From assembly GCF_024362695.1 (NCBI RefSeq), contig NC_065422.1:4091534-4155533 (forward strand): a stretch of 64,000 bases of DNA, given 5' to 3'. Numbering within the stretch: position 1 is the stretch's first letter; each line of letters begins with the position of its first letter. Both the position numbers and the translations under genes were made by a program. Shown here piece after piece: positions 31,747 through 41,055 of this stretch. A model generated the notes under the pieces. It did no database searches. It saw nothing but the letters and a program-made list of their open reading frames with translations, and had not been told where the DNA came from. This DNA comes from Pectinophora gossypiella. Lineage: Eukaryota; Arthropoda; Insecta; Lepidoptera; Gelechiidae.

Positions 31747-32035
31747 AACAAAAATAATTGACTTCATAAAATGTTAATATTAACGTATATATTTTTTTAT
31801 TGTAAAAATAATATTTTATGGTAAAATTACTAACTGTTAATATAATAACTCAATTCTATTTTCATTATAATATTTAATAAGTACTGCCGTAGAAAAGCAA
31901 TTGGCTAATCTAATGTGTAATTACGGACTAATAGCTGATAATCGAAGTTATTAAAAGTTTAAAAACCTATGATTAAAGTTATATTACATATTAATAACTA
32001 CTATTATTCCAGTTGATTATTAATTTCAGTACTTA
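31747..32035. other. No recognisable feature
   Basis: Very AT-rich, no repeat partner. Confidence 0.5.
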
Positions 32036-32247
32036 CTCCGTGGTCCAGTGGTTGAGCGTTGCGCTCACGATCAGGAGGTCCCGGGTTCGAATCCCGGTGG
32101 GGACATATCACAGAAATCACTTTGTGATCCCTAGTTTGGTTAGGACATTACAGGCTGATCACCTGATTGTCCAAAAAGTAAAATTACCCGTGCTTCTGAA
32201 GGCACGTTAAGCCGTTGGTCCCGATTACTACTTACTGATGTAAGTAA
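32036..32247 (+). mobile_element. SINE-A, 3' truncated, at Rep-E junction
   Basis: CTCCGTGGTCCAGTGGTTGA (A box), GGTTCGAATCC (B box), core CCCGTGCTTCTGAAGGCACG. It ends at TACTGATGTAAGTAA, directly followed by Rep-E. Confidence 0.85.
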
Positions 32248-32352
32248 GCCGGGGTGAGTTGAACCGGGTGAGGGCCTTCAGCGCTCCCCATTTGTCCGGC
32301 CAAGTAGTTAACGCCATCTGCGGCAAATCTACAATAAGTCACGTCAAAAAAA
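32248..32352 (+). mobile_element. Rep-E 3' part
   Basis: ACCGGGTGAGGGCCTTCAGC, CCCCATTTGTCCGGCCAAG, TAAGTCACGTC and A-run. 5' truncated. Confidence 0.8.
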
Positions 32353-32756
32353 AGATGATGTCCACAAAAAATACCAATAGTGGGACTCTGTGGGACGTAT
32401 TGCCCTAGGGCCCTATCACACCAGGAAATAACCAAAAAAAAGGTTTTCTGACCTCTTTTCTTCTATTCCATGATAAGCATGAGACCTTCGCTTCGTCTCC
32501 AACCATGTAAGGATCGTAATACCTCCTTTCATTACCCTGAGTATATTGTTCCCACGTGATGCTCATATATAACGTTATCTGTATAATAACTCGGTCGGAT
32601 TGAACTCAACAATACACTGGACGTGTAGGCGGCAGTGCTGTACTACTAGTGGGAATTATATAGAGCTGATAATACCAAATTGCATCGCAAACACAGAGTA
32701 ATTTCAAAAGGTTTTTTTAAGACATGATTCTTGATTGATTATGAACAGTAAATAAT

Positions 32757-32995
32757 ACATACATAAACTCATCAGCTTATTTCCCACCGGGGTAAGCAGA
32801 GACTGGAATTCCATTTGCTTCGATCCTGACACACTTCTCTGGCTTGCCACATTCATCAATCGTTTCATGCACGCACGCTGGTTCAGAGTAGATCATACTG
32901 AAACTTTTCTAAGGACATCTCCAATTTGGTCAATGTACGTCTTTCTAGGTCTTCTTACCGCCAACATTCGCTTTATAAACTGCTTTCGTAATCCC
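32757..32995 (-). pseudogene. LINE-1 C-terminal remnant
   Basis: Plus-strand ACATACATAAACTCATCAG then CCACCGGGGTAAGCAGAGAC and CATTCATCAATCGTTTCATG are the inverse of the LINE-1 3' end. The coding part is the RTE-like C-terminus as at 53575, ending near GCTTTATAAACTGC. Indels break the frame, including a missing stretch where the GRGRPRR segment should be. Confidence 0.7.
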
Positions 32996-33128
32996 TTTAT
33001 TGTAAAAAAAGGTATTTAAAAAAATGAATATCAGCTCTATACAAATATCTTCAAGAAGGCTGTATAGCAGAGCCCGTCTGATTTAATTGTGGGCAGCGTT
33101 AATTGGCCATTGTCCTGCAATATTACTT

Positions 33129-33172
33129 TGGCCCATTGCCCCCCCCCTGCCCCCCGTTGCCCCCCATTGCCC
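33129..33172 (+). repeat. C-rich imperfect run
   Basis: TGCCCCCCGTTGCCCCCCAT and neighbouring C7-C9 runs: a degenerate GCCCCCC(A/G)TT unit repeated about four times. Confidence 0.75.
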
Positions 33173-33749
33173 CTCGGTTAACTATAGGCCTTTGTTTTTT
33201 TGTCCAACCCCTTTTATAGAGGGAGATAATTCTGTCCCGTTTGTTTTTCCTTCTACAATGAATTAATTTGTCCTTTTAGTACCACACGCTGGGGCTTGTC
33301 GTGAGAAAATTTGCTTTAGTAACATGTATATGGATATGTCGTGGCCAGATCATAGAATTGACCATTTCATGAAATGATCGACCATTTCATGAAATGGTCG
33401 TATTTCATGAAATGGCCAACTTCAACTGACCATATCGTTTAAACGTCAGCGTTTAATGATATTTCCATCCACGTTTGGCCATATCATTAATGTAGGGTGT
33501 CCATGATAAGTGGTGTAATAAAAACGCGAAATAAGGTAGGAAATAATGTATTACTCTAGTACAAAGTACAAAAATGTTTAAAAGTCAATTAAAAATTAAA
33601 AAGTCATTTTGGATTAACGGAGTGTTGATGTAGTTGACATATACGCCGTAACTGAATCTCGCTTTGAAGTCGTCGTCATATTTTTTGACACTATTTCATG
33701 CCATTGGTCATCATTCAGTATACTTTTCGTGTGTAAGATAAACATACTG

Positions 33750-33785
33750 GCGGCGTAGGGGTGGCCCAAGGGCCACCCCCGCCGC
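33750..33785. repeat. Very stable GC hairpin
   Basis: GCGGCGTAGGGGTGGCCC, AA, then GGGCCACCCCCGCCGC: about 16 pairs, almost all G-C, with a two-base loop and one small bulge. It stands out in a region of roughly two-thirds A+T, inside the nested TIR element. Confidence 0.8.
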
Positions 33786-33888
33786 ACCCTAACCTACTGT
33801 TATGCCTTGTAAAAATTATAAAAAAAAGGATTATGATAATTTAAATTATGACAAAAACATTTATGCATTTTAATAGAATCCTGTTTCA

Positions 33889-33940
33889 AGTAGTTAATGC
33901 CATCTGCGGCATATCTACAATAAGTCACGTCAAAAAAAGA
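33889..33940 (+). mobile_element. Rep-E tail only
   Basis: AAGTAGTTAATGCCATCTGC, GGCATATCTACAATAAGTCA, CGTC and A-run: an extreme 5' truncation of Rep-E. It interrupts the minus-strand reading frame ending near 33941. Confidence 0.8.
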
Positions 33941-34087
33941 AACTTTACGGACAGTAGAATCGTCTATATTTTTCTTTTTTAAAATTAATATCTCTTCATT
34001 CGCAGTTTTAATTATATCATATTTTGAAATCCAATAATAGTCCATTGATTTACGTAGCGTGGTCACTCGACCTTCATTATTTGCCAT
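33941..34087 (-). CDS. Possible N-terminal exon, transposon protein
   Basis: The minus strand opens with ATG at 34087-34085 and reads 49 residues, MANNEGRVTTLRKSMDYYWI then SKYDIIKTANEEILILKKK. A T-rich tract ending TTTTTAG lies just upstream, usable as a 3' splice site. The Y-x-x-x-x-Y-D-I ... E-I-L-I spacing reminds me of the N-terminal part of KRBA2-like integrase proteins carried by insect DNA transposons; this is a recollection, not a search. A Rep-E tail (33889-33940) truncates it, and beyond that the frame shows no relation. It is the only coding-like piece in the nested TIR element, so it may be a remnant of its transposase. It could be spurious. Confidence 0.3.
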
Positions 34088-34268
34088 ATAACCTAAAAAT
34101 AAAAATAAAGTTGCTGTCTACTGTTAATACGAGTTTTTCTTTTCACCTTAGTGTCAAAACATTGCTTCAATGCACTTTTATCTTGTATTTGCTCATTATT
34201 ATTCGTATTATTCGCATTCACACAAGAATAATTATTGTCCGCCGCCATTATGCAAAACATAAACAAAG

Positions 34269-34783
34269 CGACACCAGCGCCACTACCGGTGGATAATGTT
34301 ACTATTTTACGATATGATCGCTAACGTTTGGCCATATCATGAAGTAATCATGCATTTAGTTGGTCATATCGTTAAACGTTTTGTGTTCATTGATCTGGCC
34401 AAACCACATCATGATGTGGCCAACGAATGTTGTTCTATTTCATGAAATACGACCATTTCATGAAATGGTCGATCATTTCATGAAATGATCAATTCTATGA
34501 TATGGCCACGATAGATACATGTCGTGGCCAGTTCGTAGAATTGGTCATGTCATGACGTGCTCGACCATTTCATGACCATTTCATTTCATTTCATGAAATG
34601 TGACCATTTCATGAAACAGAATATCTTTCGTTGGCCACATCATGATATAGTTTGGGCAGATCAATGAACAAAAAACGTTTAACGATAGCAACTAAATGCA
34701 TGATTACTTCATGATATGGCCAAACGTTGGCAATCATATCATAAAATTAGTAACATTATCCACCGGTAGTGGCGCTGGTGTCG
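34269..34783. repeat. 515-bp spacerless palindrome
   Basis: CGACACCAGCGCCACTACCG at 34269 is inverted at CGGTAGTGGCGCTGGTGTCG ending 34783, and the arms pair almost to the centre near 34510-34520 (GGCCACG ATAGATACAT GTCGTGGCC). The arms hold repeated ATTTCATGAAAT and GGCCATATCAT motifs. The centre joins two copies of the outer terminus GTCGTGGCCAG back to back. Confidence 0.8.
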
Positions 34784-35359
34784 ATTATATTTGAAACTTG
34801 TTTGATATTATAATCGATGAATCGATATAATTGTACAATTTTCCATATCGATTAGGTAAATAATTTTGAACCTAAGAAATTAATCGACTATTCGCATTTT
34901 TATTACACCACATAACATGAACACCGCCTGCATTAACGATATGGCCAAACGTTGATTGAAATATCATTTAACGTTGACGTTTCAATGATATGGTCAACTT
35001 AAGTTGGCCATTTCGCACCCTTCGTGGAAAAACGCAGTAAGTTGATTTTATCAACTTTTCAGGAGCTAAAAAAAACTGTCCTACTAATTAGTTATAAGTC
35101 CTGGAAATAACCTTCAAAGAGAAAATAATAGCAAAAAGTAGCCCGGATTGACCCACATTTATTAATTTTTAATTAATTGTGTATATTTGAAAAAAAATTA
35201 AAAAAACACGGTTGCGTAGATATTCCACGAAACTATAATCAAACGTTCCGTTGTAAGTACAGATACTGCTTTATTATTACGTAGTGCAAACAACATTGAC
35301 AGTTGTAACTTTACCTACAACGTTGTTCACCTTCCGATTTCATCTTACTCGGATGTTGT

Positions 35360-35402
35360 AAGTATTAGTTACTTCGTTCTTACACGAAAAATTTTAACAA
35401 CA
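35360..35402. repeat. Left subterminal repeat of large element
   Basis: TTAGTTACTTCGTTCTTACA and CGAAAAATTTTAACAAC are inverse to sequence near 39590-39625 (CATTCGTGGAATAACGAAGT) and similar to 39704-39731. Candidate transposase-binding repeats. Confidence 0.5.
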
Positions 35403-35584
35403 TGTTTTGCGTAAGTTGAGAAACCTATTTGTTCCACGTGAAAGTAAATGATCTTTGATAGTGTAACTATAGAAATTGCTTTTTTAATAAGGAAATATCT
35501 CAAAATAATTGTATGTATCTTTAAATACTTGTTTGTTGCAGGGGTTAGTCTAGAATGTAGAAGTATGTATGCTCATACATTATA

Positions 35585-36838
35585 CAGGGTAGCCCAGAAC
35601 TTCAAGTTCAAAATGAAAAATTAGATAGAGTGGCTCATTAGCTACTAGAAACACCCCCATGTATGTTCAGCCATTATTTATAGTTTAGGAGATATGACCT
35701 ATTTTGTACCTTTTTCTAGATTTTCTACCTTACTTCAGAAATAATCATTTTGTCGCTATCCCGTTCTTAATAATTATTTTATTTTACTTCACAACTATGT
35801 CTAAAGATATATACCGCTAGGTAAAAATATAAAAACAGTCAAATCAAAGACAAAAAAAAAGTTATTGGAAGTCAAAGTGAGAATTGGACCAAAATTGTCA
35901 CAGTTGTTAAAACTTCGCCGAAGAATAATTAACACATGAGATTGGCATGGACGCTGAAAGTAGGTATCTCTAAAAAACTGCTCCATTTAATAGCCTTTTA
36001 GACACATCAAAAAAAGTACCTTTAATAGAAGCAATAAACTAAATAATTAGACCTCAAAGATTGCAAGATAGACAGATTTGAAGGAAAAATTTACATTCTC
36101 ATACAATGTAGGTAGCTGCTTCTTTCTAACGTTGTTCTTTAACAACCTTTGTGGTCAAAGACACATTTTCAATAAAAAAAATCACGCTCATAATCGCTAA
36201 CAGGGTAGACATAGCAACAGTCTGAAGACAAAACTTGCAGTCACTTTTGGTATTCATATTGTAATGAAGGAAAAAGTTATCCCCAAACACTGTTGGTGAT
36301 TCATACTATAAGATGCTAAAATAAAATCTGTCTGTCTTGCAATCTTTGAGGGCTAATTACTTAGTTTTATGCCCCTATTAAGGGTACTTTTTTGGATGTG
36401 TCTAAAAGCCTATTAAATGGAGCAGTTTTTAAAAACACTTTCAGGGTTCGTGAAAATCTCATGTGTTTATTATTCTTCGGCGAAGACTTACAACTGTAAC
36501 AATTTTAGACGAATTCTCACTTTGACTTCCAACTTCCAATGACTTTTTTATCTTTCATTCGATTGTTTTTATTTTTTCACCTAGCGATACACATACTTAG
36601 GCATAGTTTTGAAGCAAAATAATTAGAAATTAGAAAGAAAAAATTAGAATTATTAAGAAAGGGATAGCGACAAAATGATGATTTCTGAAGTAAGATAGAA
36701 AATCAAGAAAAAGGTGTAAAATGGGTCATATCTCCTAAACCGTAAATAATCGCTGAACATACACGGGGGTGTTTCTGGTAGCTAATGAGCCCCTCCATCA
36801 AATTTTTCATTTTGAACGTGAACTTTTGGGCCAACCTG
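35585..36838. mobile_element. 1.25-kb foldback element
   Basis: Termini CAGGGTAGCCCAGAACTTCA and the inverse of CAGGTTGGCCCAAAAGTTCA, bracketed by TATA on both sides (35581-35584, 36839-36842). Arms of roughly 500 bp (35585-36080 and 36300-36838) pair with scattered mismatches, e.g. CATAATCTTTGAGG-like CAAAGATTGCAAGATAGACAG with its inverse at 36311. About 220 bp of spacer. A TA-type target site and CAGG terminus fit a Tc1/mariner-like origin, weakly. Confidence 0.75.
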
Positions 36839-37086
36839 TATATTGAAACAAATAAAATCAGTGTTAAATTAAGTGTTTATTCTAATTTGTATTAAAAAAA
36901 ATATTTATTTACTAGCTGTGCCGAAACCCTTTTGACCCGCATGGGTTTTTAGTTTTCAGGGAGTTATTTCTATTTGTAATTAAAATCCAACTTTTAATTT
37001 TAAAACGTTTATTAATTAATACATGCATAATCACAAAATATATTAATACGGTATGGCACTTGCCTTTATTAGAAAAACCTTCATTT

Positions 37087-38822
37087 TCAGTTATTACAGT
37101 TAGTCATTAAGTGTTTTCTTGAACATTTTGCTCCTTTCCGATCACCCCCTCTTTGCTTTTCGGTAGAACCTGCAAATGACAAAATATAAAAAAACTATTA
37201 AGTATGATAATAAATTACTAAAAAGAAAAAACAACCATTAATACCTATTATAGTAAGCTTAGAGATGAGCCAATTTTCCAACGTATCCGAAAAGCGACAG
37301 TGTCAGTGATAAAAATGTATGTGATTGACATAAGGTCTGTCACTGTCGTTTTACGTACTTAATCGTTTGCAACTTGGCTAAAACCCCATAAAAGCCAGTT
37401 GGTTTGCATAGGAGATAACTCTAGAAAAAACTACATTAAGCAAATCAAAAATATATCTGTGGTTGTTATGATAAGAGGAAAATGACAGAATAATTATACC
37501 ATAAATACACAGGCACTGACTATTTCAGAGAAACTTTACCACGCGCCGCTTCCAGGTTAGTAGGTAAATACCTATATCAATCTAGAATACAAATACTGAA
37601 AGGATATTTCGGCATACAAAACATGGAACGTTTTCAGCTGCTTAGCTTCCCGGCCAAGTCGTAAATCAGAAATGGTACTAATATTATTTTTTTGCCCAAA
37701 AGTAAGATGATCTGTGCGTCGGAGGGCACGTTAGGCAGTCGGTTGCGGCTTAATTAAGTATGCAGGTATGTCGTCGTTACATGAGGCATGTCATGGACCT
37801 ATAGCGGCTCAGTAGTAACCCTGATACCAGGGTTGATGAGGTCAGTCAATTATTGTCTCAACCCACACGAGAGAAGAACTTTAGTAGGATACGGATAGGT
37901 ACATACGAACCTTGAAGAGAATGTGTCTCATGTTGACTACGACGAGAAGATATCCCATAGTTTCTTGAAATATTTTTGCATTTCTGGTCATTCTTCCACT
38001 GGGTTGTACTGGATTGGGTTGCAGTATTAGTGGAATCTGTTAATTGTAACATAATGGTTTAAATACATTGTTTGTAGGTAGGTACATAATAGACGTTAAG
38101 CAATAAAAAGGACCCATTACCAAATCACCCTAAAAATTAGACACAAACCTAGATATTTTATCGTTATTTAGGTATTAAATAGAAGGTTAGTACCAATGCG
38201 TTAATAATAAAATGTATATCAAACTCAAGCGCACAAATAACAACAAAATCAAGGGTGTTTTTGCAAAAGTTAACTTATATACCTAGGTAGATAATTCACA
38301 ACCAAGCCGAAATACTACAGTTGATCACGTAACAGTTTTTTGTTCAAATATCTTTATTTTATTCATATACCAGGTGCTATGCCAGGTGATAGCGAATGTA
38401 CAAAAACGGCACACCCCAATTTAAATAGGTAGTTAGTTTATAGATTAAAAGCACCGAATAGGCACATAGGCATGCTTAGTTTACTTTAATAATTAGTACA
38501 GAGCAGTGCAATCATCATCACGCATTAACCAAACCAACTTACGTCAAGTAGGTCGTCAGGTAGGTAGGTAGGTAGGGTAGGTAGGTAGGTAGGATCTGCT
38601 TCTGTGTAAACCTTACAAAACAAAATATTTATAATATTAATAGTCTAATAAATAGTAATATACTAAGTAGGTAAGGTAATAGGTACCTAAAATCTAGCTA
38701 GTCTATTTATAAGTAAATAACTCACCATCTTCGATTTTGTCCAAGTTGAGCATACGTATAATCCTTGGGTTTTTTACTTCCACACAAAGATATGCACGCT
38801 TCGAGTAGCCACCATGAACAAA
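37087..38822 (-). CDS. Possible three-exon gene in large TIR element
   Basis: Three minus-strand blocks fit one spliced reading frame. Block A, 38822-38726 (5' end cut by a stop at the edge of a foldback), ends GAAGATG before a GTGAGT donor. Block B, 38036-37911, has an acceptor TTACAATTAACAG and a GTTCGT donor. Block C, 37169-37087, has the acceptor TTTTGTCATTTGCAG after a long T-rich tract and ends in TGA. Both introns (689 and 741 bp) are phase 1 and all blocks stay open. The join gives about 100 residues, hydrophilic, with KNPRIIRMLNLDKIED in A and the basic run EKQRGGDRKGAKCSRK in C. I recognise no domain; GGDRK-like runs occur in some transposon-encoded proteins. SINE fragments lie in intron 2. 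Block B is also open in a second frame, so chance remains possible. Confidence 0.3.
37616..37668 (+). mobile_element. Rep-D 5' fragment
   Basis: GAACGTTTTCAGCTGCTTAG, CTTCCCGGCCAAGTCGTAAA: the 5' region of Rep-D as at 22640-22690, opposite orientation. Confidence 0.5.
37692..37880 (+). mobile_element. SINE-A 3' half
   Basis: GCCCAAAAGTAAGATGATC, GCGTCGGAGGGCACG, GTCGTTACATGAGGCATGTC, CCCTGATACCAGGG and CCCACACGAGAGAAG. Lies in the putative intron 2 of the minus-strand gene model. Confidence 0.75.
38557..38593 (+). repeat. GTAG microsatellite
   Basis: GGTAGGTAGGTAGGTAGGG, then further GTAG units. Confidence 0.9.
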
Positions 38823-38829
38823 TTAAATA

Positions 38830-39220
38830 GAGAGATAATTATTACATCTATCCAACATTCGTCAATCATGACTTTTTATTCTAACAAAAATCGACCTTAT
38901 TATTACTACAATGCGATCGTTATTTGTAGGGCCGTATGCTGACTGACGGAATACCGTGGTAAAACTACGATCACAAATAGACAATCAGCTTTCACTCTAC
39001 AAATAACGATCACAGTGCAATAATAATAAGGTCGTTTTTTATAAACTTCGTCGGCAATAATTTTGTCTATAGGTGATCTTGGTTTTACCGTGGTAAAACC
39101 ACAATCAGCATACGACCCTACAAATAACGATCACAGTACAGTAATAATAGGGTCGATTTTTGGTTGAATAAAAAGTCGAGATTGACGAAAAATTGGTGGA
39201 TAGATGTAATACCTCTCTAA
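38830..39220. mobile_element. Foldback MITE of about 390 bp
   Basis: Left arm GAGAGATAATTATTACATCT, ATCCAACATTCGTCAATC, AAAATCGACCTTATTATTAC and GATCGTTATTTGTAGGGCCG; each recurs inverted on the right (e.g. CTACAAATAACGATCACAGT, AATAATAGGGTCGATTTTTG). The inner arms hold ACCGTGGTAAAAC and its inverse. It abuts block A of the minus-strand gene model and may have disrupted its upstream exon. Confidence 0.75.
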
Positions 39221-39589
39221 TATCTTTCTAATACCTCTCTTTGAGTGTGCAGCCCGCCGCCGCTGGCACGGCGTAAGTACAGTAATCAAATAAAACATAG
39301 GGATTTACGCTAGTGATAAGTAAGTATATTTACTTAGGACATTAATAAGTAGTCTATATTTGCAGGTAATTAGAATAACACGACAAATGATTCAAATTAT
39401 TGTCTTTAAAAGAGTTGTATTCATATTTACGAAGAGTATAGTGTAAAATATATCATCGAAAAATGAAGATAAATGAAATAACGTAATAGTAATATCAAAC
39501 CTTGCTTGGAAAAAACTACGTGATTATATTTACACCAAACCGTTACACTAAAAGATTCGCAGAATAGGCAAGTAGCTGGAGTTACAACA

Positions 39590-39731
39590 AATAGTAACGC
39601 TAAAACATTCGTGGAATAACGAAGTAACTAGACGTACAACCACTGTCGTGTCGTATAATGTCGTGAAACATGTCAGTACGTTTACTTACGACTCGACCAT
39701 CCTAAAAAACTTTCGTGTAAAATCGAAGTAA
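39590..39731. repeat. Right subterminal repeats of large element
   Basis: AACATTCGTGGAATAACGAA and ACTTTCGTGTAAAATCGAAG, TAAGTG are two copies of a motif also present inverted at 35360-35402. Arrangement near the inner TIR fits iterons bound by a transposase. Confidence 0.45.
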
Positions 39732-40060
39732 GTGTTATTATGACTTTACTATATGGGAAAATACCAAAAAAAAATCACGTATTTATACTTACTTTCTTAT
39801 TATGGGGGAAAAATATTTTTATCAATGTTGCACAATTTCATTGTTTTTGTAATAATTTCTTCATTTTTACTGATATCTTAATGAAAATTTGTGAGAAGGT
39901 GTATTCGTGTACGCTGAATTGAATGGTGCAATAAAAAAAAAATGTCGCTAGTCCACTTACTGCGTTTTTCCACGGGGGGTGCGATTTCATGAAATATGAC
40001 CATTTCATGAAATGGTTGAACACATCATGAAATGACCAATTCTAATATCTGGCCACGACA

Positions 40061-40463
40061 TACACACACATACATAAACAGCCATTGTCCACATTGGATG
40101 TACTCGCTGGCAACTTCATGAGTAGTAACTTAGATAAGTATTAATTAGTACGCATTACAGCAATTTGTACTAATCAAAAACATAATTTTAGGATAAGTAC
40201 TTCTACTTTTTAACCCCCTGAACAAGAATGACGAAGTTTATGAAAGGCATGTCAACAAATATTCCGAACAACGCGAATGTTGTAGTGACGGGGAAAACAA
40301 AATTGGAAGAGTGAGGGAATATATATAATAATTTCAGTGTGTATTCAGAAGATGTTGTCAGCGAGGCATCCAACCAGAATGTGAAGTTTCGTTACAGTAC
40401 CTATCCTAAAATTATGCTTTAGATTAGTACAAATTCTAGTAATGCTTAGTAATGAATATCTCT
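40061..40463. other. No recognisable feature
   Basis: Flank of the large TIR element; a CACACACATACATA stretch then AT-rich sequence. Confidence 0.5.
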
Positions 40464-40506
40464 TGGATTCTAGGATTTGTGCCCGGTTCATGGCAATAGG
40501 CTCCCC

Positions 40507-40958
40507 TCTTCTTCTTTCGTGTGGGTTAAGAGGTGGTTTACCAACCTCATCAACCCTGGTGTCAGGGTTACTATCGAGCCTCTCTCTGACTCATGTAATG
40601 ACTACTTACTTACATCAATCAAATCAAATTTGACTTGCAAATATACTTTATTGCACACAACATACAAAGCAAATTAACACAGATGATGATAGATACAGTA
40701 CAATCTGGCGGCCTTATTGCTAAGCAGCAATTTCTTCCAGGCAACCAGTCATATCAGTAACTAGTAACCGGGACCAACGGCTTAACGTGCCTTCCGAAGC
40801 ACGGATTATCTTACTTTCGGACAATCAGGTGATCAGCCTGTAATGTCCTAACCAAACTAGGGATCACAAAGTAATTTTTGTGATATGTCCCCACAGGGAT
40901 TCGAACCCGGGATCTCCGGATCGTGAACCTAACGCTCAACCACTGGACCACGGAGGCC
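40507..40958 (-). mobile_element. SINE-A split by a LINE tail
   Basis: Minus strand starts GGCCTCCGTGGTCCAGTGG, B box GGTTCGAATCC, core CCGTGCTTCGGAAGGCACG; the body is interrupted at 40618-40751 and then continues to the CACACGAAAGAAG tail at 40507. Confidence 0.85.
40618..40751 (-). mobile_element. LINE-5 type tail inside SINE-A
   Basis: TATACTTTATTGCACACAAC, GCGGCCTTATTGCTAAGCAG and CAATTTCTTCCAGGCAACC are the inverted 3' end of LINE-5. The target ACATCA/ATATCA is imperfectly duplicated at 40612 and 40751. Confidence 0.8.
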
Positions 40959-41055
40959 TTTGGGTCGCCCCTTATTACATGGGATTTAAACATAGCTGGC
41001 GAAGAATGGGTGTATTTACTTTGTACTTCAGCCTACCCCTTTGGGGACACAGGCG

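Larger units (their letters stand above)
33414..35009. mobile_element. Nested 1.6-kb TIR element
   Basis: Starts GGCCAACTTCAACTGACCAT and ends with the inverse ATGGTCAACTTAAGTTGGCC. TIRs are about 110 bp with few mismatches, including ACGTTTGGCCATATCATTAA near 33470 and its inverse near 34945. It sits where the left TIR of the larger element passes from ATTTCATGAAAT to CGCACCC, so it inserted into that TIR. Confidence 0.7.
33337..40060. mobile_element. 6.7-kb composite TIR element
   Basis: Left terminus TGTCGTGGCCAGATCATAGA and right terminus TCTAATATCTGGCCACGACA are inverse; each is followed inward by FG-like ATTTCATGAAAT palindromes and then by CGTGGAAAAACGCAGTAAGT (35023) or its inverse ACTTACTGCGTTTTTCCACG (39957). 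TA lies at both outer junctions (33335-33336, 40061-40062). Inside: a nested 1.6-kb TIR element in the left terminus, a 515-bp palindrome, two foldbacks, SINE and Rep fragments, and a possible spliced gene. I cannot assign a superfamily. Length and coding remnants suggest a decayed autonomous element rather than a MITE. Confidence 0.65.
40464..41055 (+). mobile_element. SINE-R split by SINE-A
   Basis: 40464-40506 (GGATTTGTGCCCGGTTCATG, GCAATAGGCTCCCC) continues at 40963-41055 (GGTCGCCCCTTATTACATGG, AACATAGCTGGCGAAG, CTACCCCTTTGGGGACAC). Imperfect duplication GGCTCCCC / GGGTCGCCCC flanks the insert. Confidence 0.75.
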
